The translations under genes were made by a program, and so were the position numbers. Positions 37,595 through 46,346 of a DNA stretch of 64,000 nucleotides are shown here, piece after piece. A model generated the notes under the pieces. The model was not told the origin of the DNA, did not search any database, and saw only the letters and a program-made list of their open reading frames with translations. Position 1 is the first letter of the stretch; each line of letters opens with the position of its first letter. Source of the stretch: CAWEHU01 sp963808965 (lineage in GTDB: Bacteria > Pseudomonadota > Alphaproteobacteria > Acetobacterales > Acetobacteraceae); NCBI GenBank assembly GCA_963808965.1, contig CAWEHU010000013.1, positions 1 to 64,000 of the forward strand, given 5' to 3'.

Positions 37595-39029
37595 CCGCTG
37601 TCGGATTATCGGGTGCGCCGGTCGCTTTTTGCAGCCCGAGATGGTCCGCAAGCTGGGCCCCGGTGTACGTTTCCGTGAAGCTCTCCGCGATTTCCGGCAG
37701 CATGGAGGCGTTCCAGTCCAACCACTCCGCGACGATGCGGTCGTACAAATCCTTCCGGCGCTCTTTCAGGTTTGCCCGTTCCAGCGGGTCATCAACGACG
37801 TTGAACAGGAACGTGTTGTCGAGGATCTTGAGGAACTTGAAGTCTCCGTCACGTGCGGCTCGTTGCGCGTTGCCCTTATAGCGCCAGAACAGCTTGCGTG
37901 GGACCGGTGCCGCATTCTGTGTCAACGCCGGAAGCAGGTTCATGCCATCGGACGGATAGGCCGGGTCCGGTGCGGTGCCCGCAGCCGCGAGCAGGGTGGG
38001 CACCCAGTCCATGCTGATCGAGACCTGGTCCGTCGTCAGGCCCGGCGGAATATGGCCGGGCCAGGATATCACCGCCGGGATGCGCAACCCGCCCTCGAGC
38101 AGTTCCGTCTTTATGCCGGTGAAGGGCCAAGTGTCCGCGAAGCGTTCGCCGCCGTTGTCACTCGTGAAGATAACAATCGTGTTCTCGGTCAACCCATTGG
38201 CGTCGAGCGCCTCCCGGACACGGCCGATCTGCAGATCCATCTCCCGGATCATGCGTCGATACGTTTCCTGGGTTCCCCCATCGAAGTGTCGCAGATTGGT
38301 TCCCTGGATCCGCTTCGCCTCGGCTTCATCGCCCGGCGCTTCCCAGGGCCAGTGCGGCGCATTGAAATGGAGACTGATCAGGAATGGCTGCGAAGCTTTG
38401 GCATAACCGTTGATCATGTCGACCGCGCGGCTGCCAAGCAGATCCGTCAGATAACCCATCTGATGGACCTGAACGTCCTCGTCCCACAGATCTTCTTTCC
38501 AGTTGGTCCCAACGTGGGTGTAGTAGTCGAGAGCGCCGCCCCGGAACCCGTAGAAGTGATCGTAACCGCTCTTCAGCGGGCCGAAATTCGGCAGGGCACC
38601 GAGATGCCATTTGCCGATCAGTGCTGTTCCGTAGCCGATCTTTTTCAGGAGAGACGGCAGGGTCGGATGTTCCGGCGGCAAGCCCGCATTCCGGCCGCCC
38701 GCGATTGGCTCCTCGAGGCCGACCGGCAGCCGATACTGGTAACGGCCAGTGATCAAGGCGGTGCGCGTGGCGGAGCACACCGCGGAATTGGCGTAGGCTT
38801 GCAGGAAACGGATCCCGTTCGCTGCCATGCTATCGATATTGGGCGTGGTCAGATCGGGTCGCCCGTAACAGGCAACATCGGCGTAACCGAGATCGTCGGC
38901 GAGGAAGAACACGATGTTCGGCGGCTTGGGCTGTGCGTGCCCACGTTCCGCGCCGGCGGCGACCGCGAGGGTCCCGGCGGCCGCGCCGCTCAGCAGGGTG
39001 CGACGCGTGAGATCGACCTGCCGTGCCAT
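37584..39029 (-). CDS. Arylsulfatase-family hydrolase with Tat signal
   Basis: 481 residues. The N-terminus is a twin-arginine signal (DLTRRTLLSGAAAGTLAVA). The metal-binding start is NIVFFLADDLGYADV. The sulfatase active-site motif is VCSATRTALITGR, whose Cys is normally converted to formylglycine; the usual CxPSR is here CSATR, an accepted variant. IVIFTSDNGGERF completes the site. It probably hydrolyses a sulfate ester in the periplasm. It is the first gene of the operon that runs through the PQQ-associated ABC genes. No formylglycine-generating enzyme gene lies in the window. Confidence 0.9.
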   Translation of the reverse strand: MARQVDLTRRTLLSGAAAGTLAVAAGAERGHAQPKPPNIVFFLADDLGYADVACYGRPDLTTPNIDSMAANGIRFLQAYANSAVCSATRTALITGRYQYRLPVGLEEPIAGGRNAGLPPEHPTLPSLLKKIGYGTALIGKWHLGALPNFGPLKSGYDHFYGFRGGALDYYTHVGTNWKEDLWDEDVQVHQMGYLTDLLGSRAVDMINGYAKASQPFLISLHFNAPHWPWEAPGDEAEAKRIQGTNLRHFDGGTQETYRRMIREMDLQIGRVREALDANGLTENTIVIFTSDNGGERFADTWPFTGIKTELLEGGLRIPAVISWPGHIPPGLTTDQVSISMDWVPTLLAAAGTAPDPAYPSDGMNLLPALTQNAAPVPRKLFWRYKGNAQRAARDGDFKFLKILDNTFLFNVVDDPLERANLKERRKDLYDRIVAEWLDWNASMLPEIAESFTETYTGAQLADHLGLQKATGAPDNPTADEP

Positions 39030-39190
39030 TCATTGGGCTCCCTGGCTACCGCCCGTGACCGAGCGTAGCCCGTTGCGCATCCCCGACTTTGGACGTTTCA
39101 TGCCGGGAGCATGGACAATCGCTCCTGGCCGATCAAGCCGCACCGCCCCGGCGAAAGCGCCCTCCGAGCGCGTCGCGTGCCCCGGGCGCC

Positions 39191-39700
39191 ATGAAATTTC
39201 GGCAATCCCTAGCCACCCTGCTTATTGTCTCGCTCAGCGGCGTAGTTGCGGCGAAGGCGGAACCGCAGCGAGCGGCGATCTTCGGCTTCGAGTTGGACGA
39301 CACCAGCCTGGAAGGCGAGAAGAGCGGCCCGCGCCGGGATGAGCAGGCGCGCTTGCGGCAACTCGATAGCCAGCTTCGGGACCTGCTGGCCGGTTCCGGG
39401 GAATACCTGCCGGTGGACACCGCCTCGATCGCGACCGAGGCGCGGTCGAGGAATTTGTGGGATTGTGGGGGCTGCGAGGCCGCGCTCGCGACGAAAGTCG
39501 GGGCGCAGGTGGCGGTGATCGGCTGGGTCCAGAAAGTGTCCAACCTGATCCTCAACATCAACGTGGTCATCCGGGATGCGTCGAGCGGTGCGGTGTTGCA
39601 TGCCGGCAGCGTGGACATTCGCGGCAACACGGACAAGTCTTGGTCACGCGGGCTCTCCTATCTCGTCAGAAACCGGCTGCTGAGCAGGACGGGCGAATGA
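39191..39700 (+). CDS. DUF2380/DUF3280-type secreted protein
   Basis: 169 residues with a signal peptide (SLATLLIVSLSGVVAAKAE). The mature protein resembles the DUF2380 group: AAIFGFELDDTSLEGE, LWDCGGCEAALATKVGAQVAVIG and a following VQKVSNLILNINVVIRD. Such proteins are predicted periplasmic and recur in the PQQ/methanol clusters of methylotrophs. It overlaps the mfnB-folB gene by ATGA at 39697-39700, so a link to the H4MPT operon is possible. Function unknown. Confidence 0.78.
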   Translation: MKFRQSLATLLIVSLSGVVAAKAEPQRAAIFGFELDDTSLEGEKSGPRRDEQARLRQLDSQLRDLLAGSGEYLPVDTASIATEARSRNLWDCGGCEAALATKVGAQVAVIGWVQKVSNLILNINVVIRDASSGAVLHAGSVDIRGNTDKSWSRGLSYLVRNRLLSRTGE

Positions 39701-40839
39701 CGCTCATGTTGGCCAGCGTGAGAGGTCCGGAGGAAGCCGCGGTCGCGCTCGCGGCGGGTGCGGACATCATCGACCTCAAGGACCCGGCGCGCGGCGCGCT
39801 CGGCGCGGTGGACGTGGGCACGGTTCGCGAGACCGTGGCCATCGTCGCAGGGGCGCGGCCGGTGAGCGCGGTCACCGGCGATACGCGGATGGACCCGGCC
39901 GTGGTGCGAGCGGCCGTGGAAGCGATGACGGAGGCCGGCGTCGATTACGTGAAGCAGGGAATCTTTCCAGGTGGCGATCCGGCCGCCTGCATCCGCGCAT
40001 TGAGCCCAATCGCGGCACGTGCGCGCCTCGTCGCGGTGCTGTTCGCCGACCGCGGCCCGGATTTCTCGTTGCTGCCGGTGCTTGCCGCGGCGGGGTTCGC
40101 GGGGGCGATGCTGGACACGGCCGAGAAGAGTTCGGGGCGGCTGCTGGATCACATGGAGATGACCGAGCTGCATCGCTTCGTGCAGCAATGCGAAACCCAC
40201 CGTTTGAAGTCGGGGCTGGCCGGTTCGCTGGAAGCGCCCGACGTGCCGCGGCTGCTGCTGCTTCAGCCCGGCCTGCTCGGCTTCCGGAGCGCCCTCTGTG
40301 CAGGCGCGGGTCGCACCGGGCCCATCGACCCTGAGGCCGCGCGTGAAATCCGTGCGCTCATTCCGCCGGAAGAGGGCACCGGGTCCGGCGCGGGCGTGGA
40401 TCATCGCCTTCTCAGCGCGCACGGGTTTGTGCCGGATCTCAGCGGCGATCCGGCGTTCACCGATCGCGTGTTCGTCCACGATCTCGTGCTGCCGGTGCGG
40501 GTCGGGGCTTACGCCCACGAGCATGCGGCACCCCAGCGCGTGCGCTTCGATGTCGACGTGCTGATCGCGCGCGCTATGCGGGCTACGCACGACATGCGGG
40601 ACGTGTTCTCGTACGACGTCATCAGCGACGGCATCCGGCTGCTGATCGATTCCGGTCACGTCGCCCTGGTGGAGACGCTGGCGGAACGGATTGCGGCGAT
40701 GCTGCTCGCCGACGCGCGCGTGGTGAAGGTGAGCGTGAAACTGGAGAAACTCGATACGGGGCCGCGCATCGTGGGCGTCGCCATCGAGCGGACGCGCGAG
40801 CACGCCACGCCGCAGGCCGGCTTCGGGCCGCTCGCGTGA
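39697..40839 (+). CDS. Fusion of furan-phosphate synthase (MfnB-like) and dihydroneopterin aldolase (FolB-like)
   Basis: 380 residues. The first 230 resemble MfnB, the (5-formylfuran-3-yl)methyl phosphate synthase of methanofuran synthesis: MLASVRGPEEAAVALAAGAD, DLKDPARGALGAV, and the catalytic-region Lys in DYVKQGIFPGG. Residues from about 250 resemble FolB: DRVFVHDLVLPVRVGAYAHE, SYDVISDGI, and VALVETLAERIA. One polypeptide would thus serve furan formation and pterin side-chain cleavage for H4MPT. The domain assignment is by motif; the fusion itself is directly visible. Confidence 0.83.
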   Translation: MTLMLASVRGPEEAAVALAAGADIIDLKDPARGALGAVDVGTVRETVAIVAGARPVSAVTGDTRMDPAVVRAAVEAMTEAGVDYVKQGIFPGGDPAACIRALSPIAARARLVAVLFADRGPDFSLLPVLAAAGFAGAMLDTAEKSSGRLLDHMEMTELHRFVQQCETHRLKSGLAGSLEAPDVPRLLLLQPGLLGFRSALCAGAGRTGPIDPEAAREIRALIPPEEGTGSGAGVDHRLLSAHGFVPDLSGDPAFTDRVFVHDLVLPVRVGAYAHEHAAPQRVRFDVDVLIARAMRATHDMRDVFSYDVISDGIRLLIDSGHVALVETLAERIAAMLLADARVVKVSVKLEKLDTGPRIVGVAIERTREHATPQAGFGPLA

Positions 40840-41450
40840 CCGTGGTCAAGCTGGGCGGCAGCTACGCATTCTTGCCGGAGTTGCAGCAATGGCTCGATGC
40901 CATCGAGGCCCGGGCGGGTCGCGTCGTGATCGTCCCGGGCGGCGGGCCTTTTGCGGACACGGTGCGTTCCGCGCAACCGCGGATGGGCTTCGGCGAAAGT
41001 GCCGCCCATGAGATGGCGCTCCTCGCGATGACACAGTACGGGATCGCACTGACCGCGCGCTCGGCGGCTTTGGTGCTGGCGGCCTCGATCGCCGCGTTGC
41101 ACGAGGCTCTCGCGCAAGGGCGCGTGCCCGTCTGGAGTCCGTGGCCCATGCTGCACAATGCGCCCGATATTTCGCCCTCGTGGGAAGTGACATCGGATAG
41201 CTTAGCGCTCTGGTTCGCCGGGCTGGTCGGCGCGCCTTGCGTGCTGCTGGTGAAATCGCGCCCGCCTCCTGCCGATCCGACCGCGTCCGAGTTGGTCGCT
41301 TCCGGTCTCGTGGATGGCGCATTCGCCCACTTTGCCGCAGCATATCGCGGCACGGTCTACGTGGCCGGACCCGGTGACGCGCCGCGTGCCCTTCAAGCCG
41401 ACGAGCCGCCCGGTCGGCGTATCATCCGCGCAAGAGCGAGCCGGGCATGA
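40836..41450 (+). CDS. Amino-acid-kinase-fold protein (MfnE-like)
   Basis: 204 residues from GTG 40836. VVKLGGSYAFLPELQQWLDAI and VVIVPGGGPFADTVR carry the Gly-rich loops of the amino-acid kinase fold, and TSDSLALWFAGLVGAPCVLLVK completes it. In archaea the relative MfnE makes a furan-methylamine diphosphate for methanofuran; methylotroph homologues occur in H4MPT/methanofuran clusters. Assignment is by family and context. It overlaps the fusion gene by 4 bp and the next gene by 4 bp. Confidence 0.75.
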   Translation: MTVVKLGGSYAFLPELQQWLDAIEARAGRVVIVPGGGPFADTVRSAQPRMGFGESAAHEMALLAMTQYGIALTARSAALVLAASIAALHEALAQGRVPVWSPWPMLHNAPDISPSWEVTSDSLALWFAGLVGAPCVLLVKSRPPPADPTASELVASGLVDGAFAHFAAAYRGTVYVAGPGDAPRALQADEPPGRRIIRARASRA

Positions 41451-41998
41451 CCGAAATCGCAGTGCCGCGCTGGGGTTGGGCACTGACCGGATCGGGGCAC
41501 TTTCTCACCGAGTGTCTCGCGCTGATTCGCACATTGCGCGATGTCGATCTGTTCGTGAGCCGAGCTGCCGATGAGGTTGTGCGGATGTATCACAGCAGGC
41601 TCGATCTTCCCGAAGGCGTTCGCCTCTATCGCGATACGGCCGCGAGCAGTCCGCCGGTCGGCTTCTTCTATCACGGCGTCTATCACACCTTGGTCGTTGC
41701 GCCCGCCACGTCCAACACCGTGGCCAAATGCGTCTGCGGCATTTCCGACAATCTCGCAACCAACGTGTTCGCGCAGGCGGGGAAATGCCGCGTGCCATCG
41801 ATCGTGTTCGCGTGCGATACCGCGCCGGAGATGGAGACAGAGGCGCCGGAAGGCATGGTGAAGGTTTATCCGCGCCGGGTAGATCTCGAGAACACGCGTC
41901 GCCTCGCGGACTTCGAGGCGACCACGGTGGTCGAGACGTTGCCGGCGCTGCAAGCCGCGCTGGACGAGCGGGGGCGCGCGCTCGGCCAAGATGGGTGA
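41447..41998 (+). CDS. Flavoprotein, dihydromethanopterin-reductase-like
   Basis: 183 residues of the flavin mononucleotide-binding flavodoxin-like (phosphopantothenoylcysteine decarboxylase) fold: GWALTGSGHFLTECLAL at the front and LVVAPATSNTVAKCVCGISD in the middle. It resembles archaeal DmrB and the bacterial flavoproteins (DmrX) that reduce dihydromethanopterin to H4MPT. The clear ATGA overlaps on both sides (41447-41450, 41991-41998) support a role in the cofactor operon. Distinguishing DmrB from related flavoproteins needs homology search. Confidence 0.78.
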   Translation: MTEIAVPRWGWALTGSGHFLTECLALIRTLRDVDLFVSRAADEVVRMYHSRLDLPEGVRLYRDTAASSPPVGFFYHGVYHTLVVAPATSNTVAKCVCGISDNLATNVFAQAGKCRVPSIVFACDTAPEMETEAPEGMVKVYPRRVDLENTRRLADFEATTVVETLPALQAALDERGRALGQDG

Positions 41999-43401
41999 GC
42001 GCGTTCTCTTCCTGACCGGGCACCTGGCCGAGGCCCGCCTGCGGCGCTTGCTCGACGGACTCGGACGCGGCAATTTCGGGTGGGAGGTGGTGAATATCGG
42101 CGTGAAGGTCGCGGCGCTGATGACCGAGCCGATCATCCTCCGTCGTCTGCGGCGTCCCTTGGAGGCGAGCCGCGTCGTGTTCCCCGGCAGAGCCGGGCTC
42201 GACCCCGCTCGCCTCTCCGCGGCTTTCGGCGTAACGTTCGAGCGAGGTCCGGACGAATTGGCCGATCTGCCGGGCTATCTCGGCCGTGGCGGCAGGCCGC
42301 CCGATCTGTCGCGTCACGACGTGCGCATTTTTGCCGAGATCGTAGACGCGCCGGCCCTCGATTTCGGGGCGCTGCTCGCGCGTGCTCAGGCGTGGCGCCA
42401 CCAGGGAGCCGATGTCATCGATCTCGGCTGCAAGCCGGGCGTCGGTTTTCCGCATCTCGAGGACGCGGTGCGGATGCTTCGGGAGAACGGCTTTCACGTC
42501 AGCGTCGACTCCGGCGATCCAGCGGAGTTGCGGCGTGGCGCCGTCGCGGGCGCGGATTTTCTGCTCAGTCTCAACGAGCATACGCTGGACGTGGCCGAAG
42601 ATACGGCGGCGATCCCGGTGCTGATTCCCGCCCGGCACGGCGATCTCGATTCGCTCGAGCGTGCCTTCAGCAAAGCCCGCGCGCGCGGGCTCGCGTGCCT
42701 GCTGGATCCTATCCTTGACCCGATTTATTTCGGCTTCACCGCCTCGCTGCAACGCTATGCCGCATTGCGGGCGCGCTTGCCGGATGCGGAAATCCTGATG
42801 GGCACGGGCAATCTCACAGAACTTACGGATGCTGACAGTTCCGGCGTGACCGCGGTATTAATGGGCGTGTGTTCCGAACTCGCGATCCGCAACGTGCTGG
42901 TCGTGCAAGTGAGCCCGCACACGAGGCGCAGCATCGCGGAGCACGATTTCGCGCGCCGCCTGATGTATGCCGCGCGCGCCGATACGGAATTGCCGCGCGG
43001 CTACGGGAACGGATTGCTGCAAGTTCATGACCGACGCCCGTTTCCGGAATCCCCGCAGGAAATCGAGGAGGATGCGCGGTTCGGTGCGCGATGCCAACTT
43101 CCGCATCGCCGTGGCGGAGGACGGTATCCACATCTACAGCGGCCGGATGCACGCGCGCGCGCAGGATGCGCTCTCGCTTTTTCCGAAGCTCGGTGTGGAA
43201 CAGGACGGCGCGCATGCGTTCTATCTCGGCACCGAGCTGATGAAGGCGGAAATCGCCCGCATTCTCGGCAAGCGGTATGCGCAGGACGAGCCGCTTGATT
43301 GGGGCTGCGCTGCACCCCGGAGCGAGCGCGACCTGAGCCGACTGGCCGAGGCTGGACACACGCTGAGGGCCAAGCGGGGTGGCGGTACGGATGATCCGTG
43401 A
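41991..43401 (+). CDS. Dihydropteroate-synthase-like protein of the H4MPT cluster, frame broken
   Basis: About 470 residues. The first 110 (ERVLFLTGHLAEARLRRLL) precede a TIM-barrel region like dihydropteroate synthase (WRHQGADVIDLGCKPGVGFPHL, FHVSVDSGDPAELRRGA). The C-terminal 110 residues (ANFRIAVAEDGIHIYSG, GTELMKAEIARILGKRYAQDE) are specific to the H4MPT-linked form. An extra g in GAGGAGGATG near 43070 breaks the frame between EE and the C-terminal part. In H4MPT, coupling of the pterin to a ribofuranosyl-aniline replaces p-aminobenzoate; this protein likely does that (inference from family). Confidence 0.83.
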
Positions 43402-43948
43402 GTGCGTCGTGACCACGATATCCCCGGCGGGGTATGTGCACATCGCTCCGCTCGGGCTGATCGAGGAGCCGGGAGGCTGGATCATCGCGCCATTCGCGCC
43501 ATCGCGCACACTCGACAATCTGGCCGCGGTTCCGCAGGCCGTGGCGAATTACACGGACGACGTGCGCATCATCGCCGGCTGCCTTACCGGGCGCCGCGAG
43601 TGGCCGCTCGCTGTCTCGCGCCGCGTTGCGCCGCCGCGCCTCGCCGGCGCGCTGACGCACGCGGAAATGGAGGTGGTCGCGGTCGATGACGACGCGCAGC
43701 GTCCCCGTTTCCATTGCCGCGTCATCCATCGCGAGATGCACAGTCCATTCCAGGGATTCAACCGTGCGCAGGCTGCCGTGCTGGAAGCGGCCATTCTGGT
43801 CAGCCGGCTTTTCATGCTGCCCCGCGAGAAGGTCGAGCGGGAGATCGCGTATCTGGAGATCGCGGTGAGCAAGACGGCGGGTCCGGATGAGCAGCAAGCC
43901 TGGGACTGGCTGATGCAGGCGATCGGGGAGCACTACGCGCGTGCTTGA
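43391..43948 (+). CDS. DUF447-family protein of the H4MPT cluster
   Basis: 185 residues. IRECVVTTISPAGYVHIAPLG opens a split-barrel flavin-reductase-like fold; VANYTDDVRIIAGCLTGRR and HREMHSPFQGFNRAQAAVLEA are hallmarks of the DUF447 group, which occurs in archaea and in methylotrophs beside H4MPT genes. Its role is not established; flavin or pterin binding is plausible. Start ATG 43391 overlaps the upstream gene by 11 bp; it converges with the next gene, overlapping it by 16 bp. Confidence 0.8.
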   Translation: MIRECVVTTISPAGYVHIAPLGLIEEPGGWIIAPFAPSRTLDNLAAVPQAVANYTDDVRIIAGCLTGRREWPLAVSRRVAPPRLAGALTHAEMEVVAVDDDAQRPRFHCRVIHREMHSPFQGFNRAQAAVLEAAILVSRLFMLPREKVEREIAYLEIAVSKTAGPDEQQAWDWLMQAIGEHYARA

Positions 43949-44961
43949 TGGGCGAGCAGTGCCACCGCGACGGCGGGAGCGCAATGGCCGAGCCAATCGC
44001 GCGCTGAGGCGGCGGCGATGGGCAAGTCTGCGAAGTCGCGATAAGGCCGGGCCAACCGCGTCGCGAGCCGCGCGACGACGTGCCGCCCGACACCGGCCCC
44101 GATCACCGGCGCATCTCCCGCCAATCCGGCACGCGACAGCACGAGATGCGCGCCGTCCGCGATCAGCCGGAGCTGCGCTTCGGCGAACCATGCCGCGAGA
44201 GCGCGCCACGCCGCCGGATCGGCATCGGACGCGTCGTGCCCGACCATGCGCGCGAGCCGTGCGGCCGATGCGCCAAGGGTCTTGTCCCGACCGTCTGCAC
44301 TTGGCAGCAAATCGGCGCCCTCGGGCAACTCGCCCAGAATGCGATAGACGTCGGCGGTGCTCGCGAAGTACTCGCAGGCGAGCGGCGTCCATACTCCCCC
44401 GACTGGCGCGCGCGCACAGAGCGCCATGACGAAGCTGCGGGTGAGCCCGGTGTAGACCAGCTCGCCGCAAGCCAGGCGCTCCGCATCGGAGTAGCCCGCC
44501 GCGCGTGGCGCGCCATCGGCGACCGGCACGATGTCGGTCGTCGTCGATCCCATGTCCACGAACAGCGCCTGCCTTGAGAAACGCGCGGTGAGAGCGGCGC
44601 TCGCGTGCCAGTTCGCCGAGGCCACGTCTTCGGCGTGCGCTGCGGCGGCGCCCGCTTGGAGGAACCCCGCGCGGCCTCCATAGACGAGCACCTCGCCGAG
44701 CTTCCGGGCGAGCATCGCGGCGATCCCCGCGACGCCTTGCGGGCGGGTTTCAAATACGTCGGCAAGTTCGCCGGTCATGGTCGCGACATGCACGTTCGCG
44801 GGTCCGAGCCGCGCCGCCACCTCGTCGAGCGCGTGCTCCAACCGGTCGAGGCCGAGCCAAAGCGGGCAGGGGTGCTGAACGACATCGACGATGCGGCCAT
44901 CCTCCGCGCGCGCGGCCTTCAGATGCGCGCCGCCCACGTCCCAACCGATGATACTGCCCAC
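43933..44961 (-). CDS. Hydantoinase/oxoprolinase-like protein (MfnF-like)
   Basis: 342 residues of ASKHA fold: GWDVGGAHLKAARAEDGRIV at the N-terminus, FVDMGSTTTDIVPVADG in the middle and VIGAGVGRHVVARLA near the end. In methanogens MfnF joins the tyramine-glutamate part to the furan in methanofuran; homologues in methylotroph H4MPT clusters are annotated hydantoinase/oxoprolinase. The role is inferred from this and from neighbours. Divergent from the HisA-like gene 47 bp away. Confidence 0.78.
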   Translation of the reverse strand: MGSIIGWDVGGAHLKAARAEDGRIVDVVQHPCPLWLGLDRLEHALDEVAARLGPANVHVATMTGELADVFETRPQGVAGIAAMLARKLGEVLVYGGRAGFLQAGAAAAHAEDVASANWHASAALTARFSRQALFVDMGSTTTDIVPVADGAPRAAGYSDAERLACGELVYTGLTRSFVMALCARAPVGGVWTPLACEYFASTADVYRILGELPEGADLLPSADGRDKTLGASAARLARMVGHDASDADPAAWRALAAWFAEAQLRLIADGAHLVLSRAGLAGDAPVIGAGVGRHVVARLATRLARPYRDFADLPIAAASARDWLGHCAPAVAVALLAHQARA

Positions 44962-45008
44962 GCCCGCCTCGCGCTTGACCTGCCCTGATGCCGAGGAAGA
45001 ATACCGTA

Positions 45009-45710
45009 ATGGACGTGGTCCCTGTCATCGATCTGAAAGGCGGGCTCGTCGTGCATGCGCGCGGCGGGCGACGGCGCGAGGACCGCCCGATCGAGACACC
45101 GCTTAGTCCGACCAGCGCGCCGAGAGACGTAGTGACAGGGTTGCTCCGGCTATTCCCGTTCCGCCGTGTCTACGTCGCGGATCTTGATGCGATCGAAGGA
45201 AGCGGCGATCAGGCGGCCGAGATCGCCTCCCTCGCCGCTGCCTACCCAGAGCTGGAGTTGTGGGTGGATAACGGCGCGAACGAGGCGGGTTCCGTCGAGA
45301 AGTGGCTCGCCACCAACGCGGGATGTCTGGTCATCGGCAGCGAGTCGCAGCGTGGGCCGGGGCTGATGCGAGCGTTGAGCGATCAGCCAAGGGTTGTTCT
45401 GTCGCTGGACTTTCGCGGCGATGCATTCCAAGGCCCGCCCGAACTCAACGACGATCCGCTGCTTTGGCCGAACCGCGTCATCGTCATGACGCTGGCGCGC
45501 GTGGGCGCGGGTGAGGGGCCGGATCTCCGGCGTATCCGCGCGATCGCGGGCCGGGCAGGCAAACGCCAGGTCTACGCGGCGGGCGGAATGCGCCACGCAA
45601 ACGACCTCCGCACGGCCGCCGATGCGGGCGCGGCCGGCGCGTTGCTTGCCACCGCGCTGCACGACGGCGCGCTGACAGCCGCGGATCTCGCTGTCATCGC
45701 CCGGCCCTGA
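45009..45710 (+). CDS. HisA/HisF-like TIM-barrel protein of the H4MPT cluster
   Basis: 233 residues. VVPVIDLKGGLVVHARGGRR and VYVADLDAIEGSG match the beginning of HisA-type barrels, and QVYAAGGMRHANDLRTAADAGAAGALLATALH matches the phosphate-binding end. It lies in the cofactor cluster, so it more likely acts in H4MPT or methanofuran synthesis than histidine synthesis. ATG 45009 is chosen on family alignment; ATG 44988 is in frame with a nearby purine-rich site. Confidence 0.78.
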   Translation: MDVVPVIDLKGGLVVHARGGRRREDRPIETPLSPTSAPRDVVTGLLRLFPFRRVYVADLDAIEGSGDQAAEIASLAAAYPELELWVDNGANEAGSVEKWLATNAGCLVIGSESQRGPGLMRALSDQPRVVLSLDFRGDAFQGPPELNDDPLLWPNRVIVMTLARVGAGEGPDLRRIRAIAGRAGKRQVYAAGGMRHANDLRTAADAGAAGALLATALHDGALTAADLAVIARP

Positions 45711-45735
45711 TGAGGACCGGGCGAAAAGTCGAGGC

Positions 45736-46245
45736 TCAGGAGGGAGAGAACGGGTGCTTCACCTGCTCGCGCTTCTGCACGACCTCGGAGGCGCTCGGCT
45801 CGCCGCGCACAGCCCGCGCGATCGACTCCTTGCAGGCTTGATAATTGTAGTCGTGGATTTTCTGATCGTCCGACGCTTCCCAGTGGATAAAGACGCCGAC
45901 GCAAATGAAGATGTCGTCCGCCTCGTCCTGCGGGATGATGCCTTCGGCGACGCTGTCCGCGACTGCGCGCGCCACGGCGTGCTGGGCGGGGCCGAACATC
46001 TGCACGGCCTGCTTGGCGCCCTTGATCGTCACCTTGTTGAACAGCACGGTGTTCGGCTTGGTCGGCAAGTTCGGCGCGACCACGGCGAGCAAGGTGGTGA
46101 AGCCGTCCTTGTTGTTGGTGAGCGCGTGACAGAAGGCCGACTCCGCGGCGCTGCCCCGGGGACCCATGATGAGGTCGATATGCGCGACCTCGTTCCCATC
46201 GCCCACGAGCGACTCGCCGACACAGACCTTCGTGATGGTGGCCAT
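45736..46245 (-). CDS. fae: Formaldehyde-activating enzyme
   Basis: 169 residues. CVGESLVGDGNEVAHIDLIMG, then GFTTLLAVVAPNLPTKPNTVLF, and IPQDEADDIFICVGVFIHW are classical Fae features. The cytosolic enzyme condenses formaldehyde with H4MPT to methylene-H4MPT, the first step of the pathway whose later enzymes MtdB, Mch and Fhc are all encoded here. Start ATG 46245 follows AGAGGGGAA. It has its own 101-bp leader. Confidence 0.97.
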   Translation of the reverse strand: MATITKVCVGESLVGDGNEVAHIDLIMGPRGSAAESAFCHALTNNKDGFTTLLAVVAPNLPTKPNTVLFNKVTIKGAKQAVQMFGPAQHAVARAVADSVAEGIIPQDEADDIFICVGVFIHWEASDDQKIHDYNYQACKESIARAVRGEPSASEVVQKREQVKHPFSPS

Positions 46246-46346
46246 GAACGTTCCCCTCTGTCCTTCACGCCTCGGTTCCGCCCGGCCGGCCGGCACAGGC
46301 GGATGCGGGGCCAATTAGTGCCTGCCGCGCTGGCGCGATCAATAGC

